DNA from: Chthoniobacterales bacterium
Lineage (GTDB): Bacteria; Verrucomicrobiota; Verrucomicrobiia; Chthoniobacterales; JACTMZ01
Assembly: GCA_018402585.1 (NCBI GenBank)
Contig: JAGYIO010000001.1
Location: forward strand, 372,001 to 436,000
Direction of reading: 5' to 3'
Length of the DNA: 64,000 nucleotides
This document shows, one piece after another, positions 1-8,505 of the stretch (the first letter of the stretch is position 1; each line of letters begins with the position of its first letter). The notes beneath the pieces are model-generated. The model worked only from the letters and a program-made list of their open reading frames with translations, did not search any database and had not been told where the DNA came from. Both the position numbers and the translations under genes were made by a program.

Positions 1-672
1 TGCGGATACGGGGACGTGGGCAAAGGCTGCGCGCACTCGCTGCAACGCTATGGCTGCCGCGTTATTGTCACCGAGATCGATCCGATCAACGCCTTGCAGG
101 CCGCGATGGAAGGTTTTGAAGTGACCACGATGGAAGCCGCGGCCAAAGAGGGCAATCTGTTCGTCGCCGCCACCGGCAACCGCGACATCATCCTCGGCCA
201 GCACATGCTCGAGATGGCTGAAGATGCCATTCTTTGCAACATCGGGCACTTCGACACCGAGATCGACATCGCCTGGCTGGAAAATGAAGTTGCTGCCGGC
301 CGGGTGACCAAGGACGAAATCAAGCCCGCGGAGATTGGTGCGGTTGAACGCTACACCTTCAAAGCCTCTGGCCGCTCGGTCATCATTCTGGCCAAGGGCC
401 GCTTGGTCAACCTGGGCTGTGCCACCGGTCACCCCAGCTTCGTCATGAGCACCTCGTTCACCAACCAAGTGCTCGCCCAGCTCGAGCTGTGGGAGCGGGG
501 AGAACAGTATGACGTCAATATCCACCTGATGCCCAAGATCCTCGACGAGGAAGTGGCTCGTCTGCACCTTGACAAGCTCGGGGTGAAACTGACGGTTCTA
601 ACCAAAGATCAGGCAGATTACATGCACGTGCCGGTCGAAGGTCCCTACAAGCCGAACCACTACCGCTACTAA
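1..672 (+). CDS. ahcY: Adenosylhomocysteinase, C-terminal part
   Basis: The gene enters from the left edge, so only about the last 223 residues are seen. AhcY reversibly hydrolyses S-adenosylhomocysteine to adenosine and homocysteine in the cytosolic methyl cycle. The visible part opens in the NAD-binding Rossmann fold ([10 protein letters not shown], the family's GxGxxG signature). It ends with the family C-terminus YKPNHYRY, whose Lys and Tyr reach into the neighbouring subunit's NAD site in known structures. The frame is open from base 1 to the TAA at 670-672, with no sign of damage. Confidence 0.97.
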   Translation, partial: CGYGDVGKGCAHSLQRYGCRVIVTEIDPINALQAAMEGFEVTTMEAAAKEGNLFVAATGNRDIILGQHMLEMAEDAILCNIGHFDTEIDIAWLENEVAAGRVTKDEIKPAEIGAVERYTFKASGRSVIILAKGRLVNLGCATGHPSFVMSTSFTNQVLAQLELWERGEQYDVNIHLMPKILDEEVARLHLDKLGVKLTVLTKDQADYMHVPVEGPYKPNHYRY

Positions 673-697
673 CACGCGATCGCTCGGCGATCGCGTG
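673..697. repeat. Perfect hairpin right after ahcY
   Basis: An 11-bp perfect inverted repeat (CACGCGATCGC, 3-nt loop TCG, GCGATCGCGTG) starts at the base after the ahcY stop. It contains GCGATCGC twice. There is no T-run behind it, so it may be a mRNA 3'-end stabiliser or a palindromic protein site rather than an intrinsic terminator. The terminator-like structure at 741-775 lies about 45 bases further on. Confidence 0.6.
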
Positions 698-740
698 AGT
701 TGGCAGTGTTCAGTTGCTAGTTTACAGGCCAATCAAGACA

Positions 741-775
741 AAAGGCCGTCCCGCGAGGGGCGGCTTTTTTCTTTT
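741..775 (+). terminator. Probable intrinsic terminator of ahcY
   Basis: A GC-rich stem (GCCGTCCC / GGGGCGGC, GCGA loop, one G-T pair) is preceded by AAAG and followed directly by TTTTTTCTTTT. This is the classical rho-independent layout for the plus strand. The A-tract in front means it might also work from the minus strand. Confidence 0.75.
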
Positions 776-825
776 CCCAGGTAGGGACGACCTGCTTTGT
801 GGTGAACAGTTTCGCGCGTGACCAA

Positions 826-915
826 GGGGGCACGGGCGTCTCGCCCGTCACGACCCGACAACACGGGCGAGACGCCCGTGCCCCCTGGACAAACCGAGCC
901 CAGCCGCGCTTTGTT
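826..915. repeat. Long palindromic intergenic repeat, copy 1
   Basis: Positions 826-848 and 863-885 form a perfect 23-bp stem around a 14-nt loop; the core unit is GGGCACGGGCGTCTCGCCCG. The flank 886-915 (GGACAAACCGAGCC, then AGCCGCGCTTT after one variable base) recurs in inverted orientation next to the copy at 26450-26540. The unit is therefore about 90 bp and more than a chance hairpin. Related units lie at 4309-4457 and 19728-19787. No coding potential is seen here. Confidence 0.8.
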
Positions 916-973
916 TGCACTTCCTTCTGCACAACCCCGGCTCAGCGTGAGCCAGGCCGACGACCTACTCCTC

Positions 974-1063
974 GTGGCATGGGCATCCCTGCCCATGAAG
1001 ACACAGAATTCATCGGCAGGCCTCCTGCTCGTAGAGCTTACGGCTCGGAGAGATGCCGATGCC
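974..1063. repeat. GGCATC/GATGCC palindromic repeat, copy 1
   Basis: The unit starts GTGGCATGGGCATCCCTGCC and ends GAGATGCCGATGCC, with a partly degenerate middle. It belongs to the same family as 3007-3066 and 5781-5838. With the unit at 826-915 it fills the gap between ahcY and the convergent urate oxidase gene. I see no gene in this gap. Confidence 0.65.
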
Positions 1064-1087
1064 CCTTCCCCGCACCGCTCACCACCC

Positions 1088-1912
1088 CTACCGCGTAAAC
1101 ACCGCCTCGATCTGGCCATGCGGCTCGTCCGTCGCCGTGAACACCACATTCGGATTATCCAAGCCGAAAGGCTGCAGATTGATCAAATTGCAATGCTTGT
1201 TCGGCAAAGCCATCGATATCTCGTCGATTTCCGGCACCGCGGCAAAGGCCGCCTCGGCCATTTCCGCCATGGTCGTTTGCACCGAGGGACTGAAGTTGTC
1301 GCAGAACGGCCGCAGCATCGCCTCACGGATCTTTTCATTGGCCGCACGAAAACTCGCCGGATGTTTCGTCCAGTGCCAACCCGCCGTGACCGAGCTGGCG
1401 AAGATGCGGTCCTTTGTCTCGGGCAGCGTGGTGAACTCACACTTCGGGTAGTCGGAAAACCCGCTTTCTGTCGACTTGAGGATGAGCCAGTCGGTCACCC
1501 CGGACGAAAGTTCCTCGTCCCCCGCCTTGACCACCGCCTTGACCCAAGGCACCGGCGAACCCGGCGCGGTAAAGCTGTGGTTATGGTCACCGAGGCGTTC
1601 CCAGACGCGCTGGCGGATCTCAATGTGGGCGCGCTGCACCTGCTCGTAGCGCTGCACAAAATGACGCCCCAAATGCAGGGCAAACATTTCCATCTCCTCG
1701 GTCAGGTGGTCGCGCGCCAGAACATTAACCGTGTTCTTCACCGTGTCGGTCAGCACGAGCTTGCTGTTGTCGCCCTTGGTGTAGGACGTCTCGAAGTCGC
1801 CTTCGAGCAGAGCTTGCACCTCGGCTTCGATCACGGTGTGACGAGCGCCCTCGCGCAGAATTTTGACCACGCGAACGCGGGCCTTGCCGTAGCGGTGGGA
1901 GGACAACTTCAT
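1088..1912 (-). CDS. uox: Urate oxidase (uricase)
   Basis: A 274-residue cofactor-independent urate oxidase, which converts urate to 5-hydroxyisourate in purine breakdown. The N-terminus carries YGKARVRVVKI with the catalytic Lys. TKGDNSKLVLTDTVKNT holds the catalytic Thr region, and NKHCNLINLQPFGLDNPN holds the active-site His and Asn. The start at 1912 is chosen because it is preceded by GGTGGA at a good distance and gives the usual family N-terminus; the frame stays open upstream to 2023. No other urate-pathway gene is adjacent. The aldo/keto reductase gene is transcribed divergently 83 bases away. Confidence 0.93.
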   Translation of the reverse strand: MKLSSHRYGKARVRVVKILREGARHTVIEAEVQALLEGDFETSYTKGDNSKLVLTDTVKNTVNVLARDHLTEEMEMFALHLGRHFVQRYEQVQRAHIEIRQRVWERLGDHNHSFTAPGSPVPWVKAVVKAGDEELSSGVTDWLILKSTESGFSDYPKCEFTTLPETKDRIFASSVTAGWHWTKHPASFRAANEKIREAMLRPFCDNFSPSVQTTMAEMAEAAFAAVPEIDEISMALPNKHCNLINLQPFGLDNPNVVFTATDEPHGQIEAVFTR

Positions 1913-1994
1913 CAGATCCACCAAGCTACAAAATCCCTGCCGCTCTCCAAACACATTTCCTCGGGCCGAAAAGCCTGATAAGCAATTTCTCGAA

Positions 1995-2978
1995 ATGTCC
2001 TCCCCCACCGGCAACAAATCCATGGACTACCGCCGCTGCGGGCGCAGCGGCCTCAAGCTGCCCGCGCTTTCTCTCGGACTCTGGCACAACTTCGGCAACC
2101 ACGACGATTTGGCCAAGGCCCGCGAGATGATTGTGCGCTCCTTCCAGGCCGGCATCACGCACTTTGACCTGGCCAACAATTACGGTCCGCCGCCGGGCAG
2201 CGCCGAGGAAGCCTTCGGACGTTTCCTCCGCGCAGACCTCGCCGCCCACCGCGACGAGTTGATCCTCTCGACCAAGGCCGGCTACCGCATGTGGCCCGGC
2301 CCCTACGGCGAATGGGGCTCGCGCAAACACCTCCTCGCCAGTCTGGACCAAAGCCTGCAGCGCATGGGTCTCGACTACGTGGATATTTTCTACAGCCATC
2401 GTCCCGATCCCGCGACGCCGCTCGAAGAAACGGTCGGCGCCCTGGTCAGCGCCGTCCGTTCCGGCAAAGCCCTCTACGTCGGCATCTCCAGCTACGACGC
2501 AGACCTCACCCGCCGCGCCGCCGATCTCCTGCGTGCCGAGCGCATCCACCTGCTCATTCACCAACCGGTCTTCAATCTCTTCGACCGTTGGGTGGAACAC
2601 GGATTGTCCGATGTCCTGCAACACGAAGGTATCGGCTGCATTCCTTTCAGCCCCCTCGCCCAGGGACTCCTGGCCGGACGCTACAACAACGGCATCGATC
2701 CGGAATCACGCGCCGGCAAACCCGACGGCTTCCTCCGCCCCGCGCACCTCACCGAGGAAAAACTCCGCCGTGTCCGCGCCTTGGCCGAGATCGCCCAATC
2801 GCGCGGCCAATCCCTGGCCCAAATGTCCATCGCCTGGCTCCTCGCCAAGCCGTTCATCACCAGCGTCCTTCTCGGCGCCAGCCGCTGGAGCCAAATCGAA
2901 GACAACCTCGGCGCCCTGCAAAACATCACCTTCAGCCCCGAAGAACTCGCCGCGATCGACCACGCCTGCAACTTGTAG
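1995..2978 (+). CDS. Aldo/keto reductase, YghZ-like
   Basis: A 327-residue NADPH-dependent aldo/keto reductase, closest in motif pattern to the L-glyceraldehyde-3-phosphate reductase (YghZ/Gpr) group: GRSGLKLPALSLGLWHNFG at the N-terminus and FSPLAQGLLAGRY near the C-terminal third. The catalytic tetrad is present: Asp58, Tyr63 (FDLANNYG), Lys94 (STKAGY) and His135 (YSHRPD). An alternative ATG at 2022 is equally plausible. The exact aldehyde substrate cannot be read from the sequence. Confidence 0.9.
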   Translation: MSSPTGNKSMDYRRCGRSGLKLPALSLGLWHNFGNHDDLAKAREMIVRSFQAGITHFDLANNYGPPPGSAEEAFGRFLRADLAAHRDELILSTKAGYRMWPGPYGEWGSRKHLLASLDQSLQRMGLDYVDIFYSHRPDPATPLEETVGALVSAVRSGKALYVGISSYDADLTRRAADLLRAERIHLLIHQPVFNLFDRWVEHGLSDVLQHEGIGCIPFSPLAQGLLAGRYNNGIDPESRAGKPDGFLRPAHLTEEKLRRVRALAEIAQSRGQSLAQMSIAWLLAKPFITSVLLGASRWSQIEDNLGALQNITFSPEELAAIDHACNL

Positions 2979-3006
2979 CGGCGGTCAGCCGAGGCTTGGC
3001 TAACCG

Positions 3007-3066
3007 TGGCATGGGCATCCTTGCCAATGATCCACCAAAGCCCATCGGCAGGATGCCGATGCCACC
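3007..3066. repeat. GGCATC/GATGCC palindromic repeat, copy 2
   Basis: Two near-perfect inverted arms, GTGGCATGGGCATCC and GGATGCCGATGCCAC, are separated by about 25 bases. The arms match those at 974-1063 and 5781-5838. It lies just after the aldo/keto reductase stop, in the gap before the convergent tatD gene. Confidence 0.75.
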
Positions 3067-3358
3067 TCCCCGACCGTCACCGCTCAAGAACAAGGATTAA
3101 TCCTCCTAGACTACCAGGCACGGTTGCGCGGTTACACGACCGGGTCAAAGACAGCCAAAGGTGGATCGTGCCGTCCCTGGCGCGATCAGTCCCTCCAAAA
3201 TCGCGATGGGGACATCGCGATCCACCTCATCCGTCCGTGTGCGCCATAAGCTCCACGGTCACACCAGTCCCCAAAACATTCCGACTTCCGCAGTCCTGGA
3301 TAGGGCCCGCTGGCCTCAGCGGGCCGCTGCATAAACAACCGACGCCAGAGACATGCCG
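3067..3358. other. Gene-free gap with two hairpins
   Basis: No gene is seen. Two perfect hairpins stand out: TCGCGATG-GGGA-CATCGCGA at 3201-3220, and GGCCCGCTG-GCCT-CAGCGGGCC at 3304-3325. The second lies just downstream of tatD on the minus strand and may end that transcript, but it lacks a T-tract. Confidence 0.5.
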
Positions 3359-4216
3359 CTACAACTTGAAAAATTCGCACGCCGTCCGCTCGGTGTCAGC
3401 CGCCACTTTCTCGAGGACTTCCCCGCGCAGTTCCGCTATCTTCTCCGCCGTCAATCGCACATGCGCCGGCTCACAGGTCTTTCCTCGAAAGGGCACCGGC
3501 GCGAGATACGGGCAATCGGTTTCCACCATGTAGCCATCGGGCGCGACCGCTTGGACGGTTTCTTGCACCAGCGCAGCGTTTTTGAAAGTGACGATCCCGG
3601 TGAAGGAAACCAGATGGCCCATCGTGGCGATTTCGGCGGCCGCTTCGGGGGATCCGCCGAAGCAGTGGAAGACGCCGCGCAGCTTGCCGGTATAGGGACG
3701 CAAGATGTCGAGCGTGTCCTCCCACGCTGCGCGTTGATGGATGACCACATTGCGTCCGAGTTCGACCGCGAGATCAAGCTGCACCCTAAAGGCTTCGGCC
3801 TGAGCGGCCTTCATCGCGCCGTCAGCAATGTCGGCCTGCATCCCTTCCGCCGTTCCGGCTTGCAGGGCGGTGAAGACGCTTTCTTCTTTGCGTCCGGCCA
3901 ACCCGCGGCTGGGCAAATGGTGGTAGTCCAGACCGGTCTCGCCGAGGGCCACGACTTTGGGGTGACGGGCCAGTGCGGGAAGTTCCTCCAGAAATTCCAT
4001 CGCCCCGGGGTCGAGGACGTTGCTGGGATGGAGTCCGATCACGGCGAAGACGTTGTCGTATTTTTCCGCAATGGCGACCGATTTACGACAACTCTCACGG
4101 TCGATGCCGAGGGTGATGATGCGGTGCACGCCGGCTTCGCGGGCGCGGGCAATGACGGCGTCGAGTTGTCCGTCGAACTCGGGAAAGTCGAGGTGGGCGT
4201 GGGTGTCAGTCAGCAT
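3359..4216 (-). CDS. tatD: TatD-family metal-dependent hydrolase
   Basis: A 285-residue TIM-barrel nuclease of the TatD/YcfH family (3'-5' DNA exonuclease or D-aminoacyl-tRNA-hydrolase-like, depending on member). Metal ligands are all visible: HAHLDF near the N-terminus, GETGLDYH (Glu), IHQRA (His), FHCFGG (His) and VETDCPYLAP (Asp). About 20 extra residues between GETGLD and the next His strand are slightly more than usual. It stands alone on the minus strand between repeats, so no operon context helps to refine the role. Confidence 0.9.
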   Translation of the reverse strand: MLTDTHAHLDFPEFDGQLDAVIARAREAGVHRIITLGIDRESCRKSVAIAEKYDNVFAVIGLHPSNVLDPGAMEFLEELPALARHPKVVALGETGLDYHHLPSRGLAGRKEESVFTALQAGTAEGMQADIADGAMKAAQAEAFRVQLDLAVELGRNVVIHQRAAWEDTLDILRPYTGKLRGVFHCFGGSPEAAAEIATMGHLVSFTGIVTFKNAALVQETVQAVAPDGYMVETDCPYLAPVPFRGKTCEPAHVRLTAEKIAELRGEVLEKVAADTERTACEFFKL

Positions 4217-4308
4217 GCGGATTGGTCTTTTCTCGGTGCAGGTCTAACCGGAGCCGAGATTTTTCACCACCGATTACGCGGATCGTTTGGTGTTGTCTCG
4301 GAATAAAA

Positions 4309-4457
4309 ACGGGCGGGACGCCCGTTCCCCTTGATTCAGTTGTGGCATCGGCATCTTGCCGATGTTGTCTGGTCGTCATTGACCATAAACGCTTGCCTTG
4401 GCCAGGGGGCATGGGCGTCCCGCCCGTGTTGTCCCATCGAAAAACGGGCGGGACGCC
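4309..4457. repeat. Compound palindromic repeat block left of the IS4 relic
   Basis: The block holds three parts: ACGGGCGGGACGCCCGTTCC at the start, a GGCATCGGCATCTTGCCGATG unit near 4343-4363 (given here only as the family name), and a perfect long inverted repeat GGGCGTCCCGCCCGT / ACGGGCGGGACGCCC at 4410-4457. Positions 4321-4380 recur with one mismatch at 5760-5819, on the other side of the transposase. Confidence 0.75.
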
Positions 4458-4498
4458 CATAAGCATATACCTAAGAGCTTTTCTTTCTGATTTCAGCG

Positions 4499-5903
4499 TT
4501 GCAGGCTTTATGGATGAGCGATTCACAAGCCGTTTACGCAGGGCAGTGGGAAATACTTCGCCGGTTTCTTCCGGAGGACCTGGACAACAGTGCACGAGCC
4601 GCCGGGGCCATGCGTCGCAAGCGCGGGCGGGTCCAACATGGCGAGGATCTCTTGCGGCTTTTGCTCATGCATATTGCCGGAGGGCTTTCCCTGGAACAAA
4701 CGGTGGCGCGGGCCGAAGCCCAAGGATTGCCCAAACTCAATGCCATGGCCTTGCACAAGAGGCTCTGTACCTCACACCGCTGGCTTGCTGCGCTGACCGG
4801 GCATCTCTTGGAGGGGATTCGACCACTGCTGCGGGAGGCTGGGGATTGCTGGAGCTTCGGGCGCAGCGTTCGCATTCTGGATGCGACCGACATTCAGGAG
4901 CCGGGATCGACGGGCGTCGATTGGCGTATTCACTACAGCCTGCGGTTGCCGGAGATGTGCTGCGATTTTTCGAACTAACCGACAAGCGCGGTGGGGAGAG
5001 TTTGCGGCGCTTGCCGGTCCAGCCCGGCGACCTGGTGCTGGTGGACCGTGGCTACAACGATCGCCAAGCCGTCGGGCGGATCATGGATGCGGGGGCCGAC
5101 GTCATCCTGCGTTACCACAGCACGAGTTTTCCGCTGCTCAGCGCCGCGGGCAAAACCTTCGATTTACTCAAGCGGCTGCGGGCCTTACCGCTGGGAAAGA
5201 TCGGGCATTGGCCGGTGTCGTTCCTGGCCGGAAACAAAAGGATGCAGGCCAGGGTCTGTGCGCTGCGCAAAACTCCGGAGCAGGCGGAGCGGACGCGGCG
5301 CAAGATCAAAGCCAAGATGAGGGAGCGGTTCGAGCAGGTGAAACCATCGACGCTGGAATATGCGGAGTTCATCGTCGTGATCTGCACGGTGCCGGCGGGA
5401 GAAATGAGTGCGCGGGTGGCGCTGGAGTTTTATCGGGCACGGTGGCAAGTGGAGTTGGCTTTCAAAAGGCTCAAAAGCCTACTCATGCTGGGGCAGTTGC
5501 CGAAAAAGAAGCAGGACTCTGCCCAAGCTTGGATGCAGGGCAAGATCCTCACGGCGTTGCTGTTGGAGCGGTTGATGTGCGAGGAGCGTTTTTTCCCCAT
5601 GGGGTTATCGACTGTGAAGATTTGCGGCAGTGGACACTCTTTAAAGAAGTGCGTGATGCGGTGGTCAGTGTTCTGGCCATGCCTCTGCGGCTTGATGAGC
5701 TCGGAAAGTTGCGCAGAAGTCACCGCGCATTCCGTGAAGACCGCCCGCGCCGCCGAAGACCCGTTCCCCTTGATTCAGTTGTGGCATCGGCATCTTGCCG
5801 ATGTTGTCTGGCCGTCATTGGCAGGATGCCAATGCCACACTACCAGCGGACTACGGATGACGCCCAGGTCAACCCGCCGCCGAAGACCACCATGAGGATG
5901 TGA
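4499..5903 (+). pseudogene. IS4-family transposase broken by two -1 frameshifts
   Basis: Three consecutive reading frames together make one DDE transposase of the IS4 type. The first frame (4499-4978) ends DWRIHYSLRLPEMCCDF. The second resumes FELTDKRGGESL and carries VLVDRGYND (catalytic Asp) and YRARWQVELAFKRLKSL, which holds the catalytic Glu in the Y-(2)-R-(3)-E-(6)-K signature. The third resumes FPHGVIDCEDLRQW. Both breaks sit on T-runs: five T at 4966-4970 and six T at 5589-5594. Each is cured by one extra T or by a -1 slip. The final frame runs into the flanking repeat and overlaps the fabH end. I found no terminal inverted repeats or target duplication typical of an intact IS. Confidence 0.85.
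5760..5838. repeat. Right-hand direct repeat with palindromic unit
   Basis: Positions 5760-5819 repeat 4321-4380 with one mismatch, in the same orientation. Continuing to 5838 the unit completes a palindrome (GTGGCATCGGCATCTTGCC at 5781 and GGCAGGATGCCAATGCCAC at 5820). It ends one base before the fabH stop codon complement. Confidence 0.8.
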
Positions 5904-6838
5904 TCGCCGCGTTTGATCCGGCCGCTGCGCTGGGCTTCGTCGAGGGCGATGGCCACGGCGGCGGCGGAGGTGTTGCCGTAGGATTCGAGATTGACGAAGA
6001 AACGTTCCATCGGGAGGTCCAATTTGCCGGCGATGGTTTCGATGATGCGGAGGTTGGCCTGGTGCGGGATGAAGCACTCGATGTCGTCCGAGGTGAGACC
6101 GGCCCGGGCGATCGCTTCTTTCGCGGCGGAAATCATGGTCTGAACGGCGTGGCGGTAGACTTCGCGGCCGGACATTTTCATCGTGTTGGCTTTCGACCCG
6201 ATATTCTCGGCGGTGAGCGGATGGCGGGATCCGCCGCCCGGCACATGGAGGATTGCGTCGAGGTTCCCGTTGCTCCCGGAGTAGGCGGAAAGGATTTCCC
6301 CGGTCCCCTCTCCGGCCGGCGTGAGGACGGCGGCGCCGGCCCCGTCACCAAAGAGAACGCAGGTGTTGCGGTCGGTCCAATCGATGATCGCGCTGAGTTT
6401 GTCCGCCCCGATGACCAGCGCTTTCTCGGCCGAACCGGTGGCGATAAATTGGCGGGCCAGCTCCAGGCCGTAAAGGAAGCCGGAGCAGGCGGCCGAAACG
6501 TCAAGGCAGGTGGCCTTGGGGGCGCCGAGGGCCTTTTGCACAAAGCAGGCGGTGGCGGGAAAGGCCATGTCCGGGGTGACAGTAGCCACAATGATGAGGT
6601 CGAGGTCTTCGGCTTTGATCCCGGCATTTTCCAAGGCGTCGCGGCCGGCCTTGATCGCCAGATCGCTGGTCGCCTCGTCCGGGCCGGCAATGCGGCGCTC
6701 TTTGATTCCAGTGCGCTCGACGATCCATTCGTCGGTGGTCTCGACCATGCGTTGCAGGTCGGCATTGGTCAGGACTTTTTCCGGGAGGTATTTGCCGGTG
6801 CCGGCGATGGCGACGGGGCGGATAAGTTTGGCGCTCAT
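5840..6838 (-). CDS. fabH: Beta-ketoacyl-ACP synthase III
   Basis: A 332-residue FabH, which condenses acetyl-CoA with malonyl-ACP to start fatty acid synthesis in the cytosol. The catalytic Cys118 lies in DVSAACSGF; the His and Asn are in FIPHQANLR and YGNTSAAAV. GGGLTWASSVV at the C-terminus is typical. The ATG at 6838 overlaps the plsX stop by one base (TGATG), which implies translational coupling. It is the last gene of the coaD-yceD-rpmF-plsX-fabH run, an arrangement common in bacteria. Confidence 0.97.
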   Translation of the reverse strand: MSAKLIRPVAIAGTGKYLPEKVLTNADLQRMVETTDEWIVERTGIKERRIAGPDEATSDLAIKAGRDALENAGIKAEDLDLIIVATVTPDMAFPATACFVQKALGAPKATCLDVSAACSGFLYGLELARQFIATGSAEKALVIGADKLSAIIDWTDRNTCVLFGDGAGAAVLTPAGEGTGEILSAYSGSNGNLDAILHVPGGGSRHPLTAENIGSKANTMKMSGREVYRHAVQTMISAAKEAIARAGLTSDDIECFIPHQANLRIIETIAGKLDLPMERFFVNLESYGNTSAAAVAIALDEAQRSGRIKRGDHILMVVFGGGLTWASSVVRW

Positions 6839-7842
6839 CAGCGGGCGTAGAAGGCGGCGAGCTCTTCGACAATGTGGGGATTGATCCGGGTCTTGATCGA
6901 TTCGAGGGCGACGCGGATGGCATTCTTGATCGCTTTCGGGCTGCTTGAGCCGTGGGCAATGATGCAAATGCCGTCAACCCCAAGCAGCGGACTGCCCCCG
7001 TATTCCTCATAGTTGGTGCGCTTCTTCAATTTGCGGAAGGCGCCCTGCATGAGGTAGGCGCCGGCCATGCGGACCGGGGAGCGCTTGATTTCGTTTTTCA
7101 GCCAGCGGAAAACGGCCTCGGCGGTGGCTTCGCAGGATTTGAGGACGACATTGCCGGTGAAACCGTCGCAGAGGACGACTTCGACCGGATTCTGGAAGAG
7201 GTCATGGCCCTCGATATTGCCGCGGAAGTTGAGTCCGCTCGCCCGGAGGAGTTTGAAAATTTCTTTGGTGAACTCACTGCCTTTGGCGTCTTCGCCGCCG
7301 ATCGACATCAGTCCGATCGCCGGGTTTTTGTAGCCGAGGACGTAGCGCGAGAAGACGGCGCCCATAATGGCGTATTGCAGCATGTGGTCGGGCCGGGCGT
7401 CGGTGTTCGCTCCGGCATCGATGAGGACGCAAAGATTCGTTTCGGTCGGCAGGAGGGCGGCAATACCCGGGCGGTCGACACCTTCGAGATTGCGCAACTT
7501 GATCGTGGTCGCGGCCACCGCGGCCCCGGTGTGGCCGGCGCTGACCACGGCATCCGCCTGTCCGTGTTTGACCAGGTCGACCGAGCGGGAAATGGAGGAG
7601 TCCTTTTTGCGGCGGAAGCCATCGACCGCGCTTTCGCACATCTCGACCACCTGCGTGGCGTGGACAATTTCCACGCGCGGGTCGCGGCAGCCGTGCTTGT
7701 CGAGTTCGGCGCGGATTCGCCCTTCGTCCCCGACCAGAAAAAGTCTTTCCAAATGAGGAAACTCGCGGAGGGCTAGGACGGCACCGGCCACGCAGGCCTG
7801 CGGCGCGTGGTCGCCGCCCATTGCATCGAGCGCAACCTTCAT
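6838..7842 (-). CDS. plsX: Phosphate acyltransferase PlsX
   Basis: A 334-residue PlsX, which makes acyl-phosphate from acyl-ACP for phospholipid synthesis at the membrane. Family motifs are MKVALDAMGGDHAP at the N-terminus, SAGHTGA and IDAGANTDA in the middle, and CDGFTGNVVLKSCE towards the C-terminus. Length is normal. It follows rpmF by 17 bases and overlaps fabH by one base. Confidence 0.97.
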   Translation of the reverse strand: MKVALDAMGGDHAPQACVAGAVLALREFPHLERLFLVGDEGRIRAELDKHGCRDPRVEIVHATQVVEMCESAVDGFRRKKDSSISRSVDLVKHGQADAVVSAGHTGAAVAATTIKLRNLEGVDRPGIAALLPTETNLCVLIDAGANTDARPDHMLQYAIMGAVFSRYVLGYKNPAIGLMSIGGEDAKGSEFTKEIFKLLRASGLNFRGNIEGHDLFQNPVEVVLCDGFTGNVVLKSCEATAEAVFRWLKNEIKRSPVRMAGAYLMQGAFRKLKKRTNYEEYGGSPLLGVDGICIIAHGSSSPKAIKNAIRVALESIKTRINPHIVEELAAFYAR

Positions 7843-7860
7843 TGGCGCGGGGACGCGGGA

Positions 7861-8043
7861 TTAAGCCGCTCCCACCGAAAGAACTTGGCGTCCTTTGTAG
7901 TAACCGCAGGACGGGCAGGCGGTATGGGAAGGCACTTTGACCCCGCATTGGGCGCAGGTGCCGAGTTCGCTGGCGTGCCAGCGGTTGGCCGCCTTGCGGG
8001 TGCGCAGGCGCATTTTGGAGACTTTGCGTTTCGGGACGGGCAT
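7861..8043 (-). CDS. rpmF: 50S ribosomal protein L32
   Basis: A 60-residue L32 with the usual basic N-terminus MPVPKRKVSKMR and a zinc ribbon made of CAQC and CPSC. It starts 6 bases after the yceD stop, the classic yceD-rpmF pair, and is followed by plsX. Confidence 0.97.
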   Translation of the reverse strand: MPVPKRKVSKMRLRTRKAANRWHASELGTCAQCGVKVPSHTACPSCGYYKGRQVLSVGAA

Positions 8044-8049
8044 AAGAAA

Positions 8050-8505
8050 TCAGCGTTTGGTTTTGAGCTTTTCGAGTTTGTCCCAAGCAGACGGCACGTT
8101 TTTCGGCTCAGCGCCCCCGGAAGTCTCGGGAGCATGGTAGGGACACCGACGGTTTTGGATTCGATCACACCGTGGATGGTTTGGCAAAGCCAATAAAAGC
8201 TCCTCCCGGACGGCGGGGGTCAGATCGACCAGTTCCCGGCCATCCAACTGGACCTGAGCGGCAAAAGGCTCGACCGCGGCCTGGAAAACAAAGGGCTGCA
8301 GGCAGGCGACACAGGTCATTTCGACCGGCACAGCCACCCGGCCGGTGGCAAAGACCCCGCCGCCCGAAAGGCCGACCTCCAGCTTATAGTGAACCGGGCC
8401 GGCCGGCTGGGCGCCGATGGCCTCGAGATCGAGAAAACCGGGCGGTTCGTCCCCTTCGAGGCGCATCCCCTCCGAGGGGAGCTGGTTGAGGTGAATTCCG
8501 ATCAT
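8050..8505 (-). CDS. yceD: YceD/DUF177 family protein (23S rRNA accumulation)
   Basis: A 151-residue DUF177 protein. In E. coli YceD is needed for normal 23S rRNA accumulation; in other phyla its role is less clear. The conserved VEMTCVACLQPF with paired Cys is present, and another Cys pair sits in CDRIQNRRCPYH. Its position directly before rpmF is the strongest support. The start overlaps the coaD stop by four bases (ATGA). Confidence 0.88.
   Translation of the reverse strand: MIGIHLNQLPSEGMRLEGDEPPGFLDLEAIGAQPAGPVHYKLEVGLSGGGVFATGRVAVPVEMTCVACLQPFVFQAAVEPFAAQVQLDGRELVDLTPAVREELLLALPNHPRCDRIQNRRCPYHAPETSGGAEPKNVPSAWDKLEKLKTKR

Noticed and set aside
1926..2624. Long open frame antisense to the aldo/keto reductase
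   Set aside because: It mirrors the codon pattern of a gene with clear family motifs on the other strand; high GC makes such frames common. The same holds for long antisense frames at 16809-18314, 23992-25284, 27705-28952 and 50337-52379.
3201..3220. Hairpin TCGCGATG/CATCGCGA as terminator or RNA gene
   Set aside because: No T-tract and no conserved context; kept only as a note in the gap entry.
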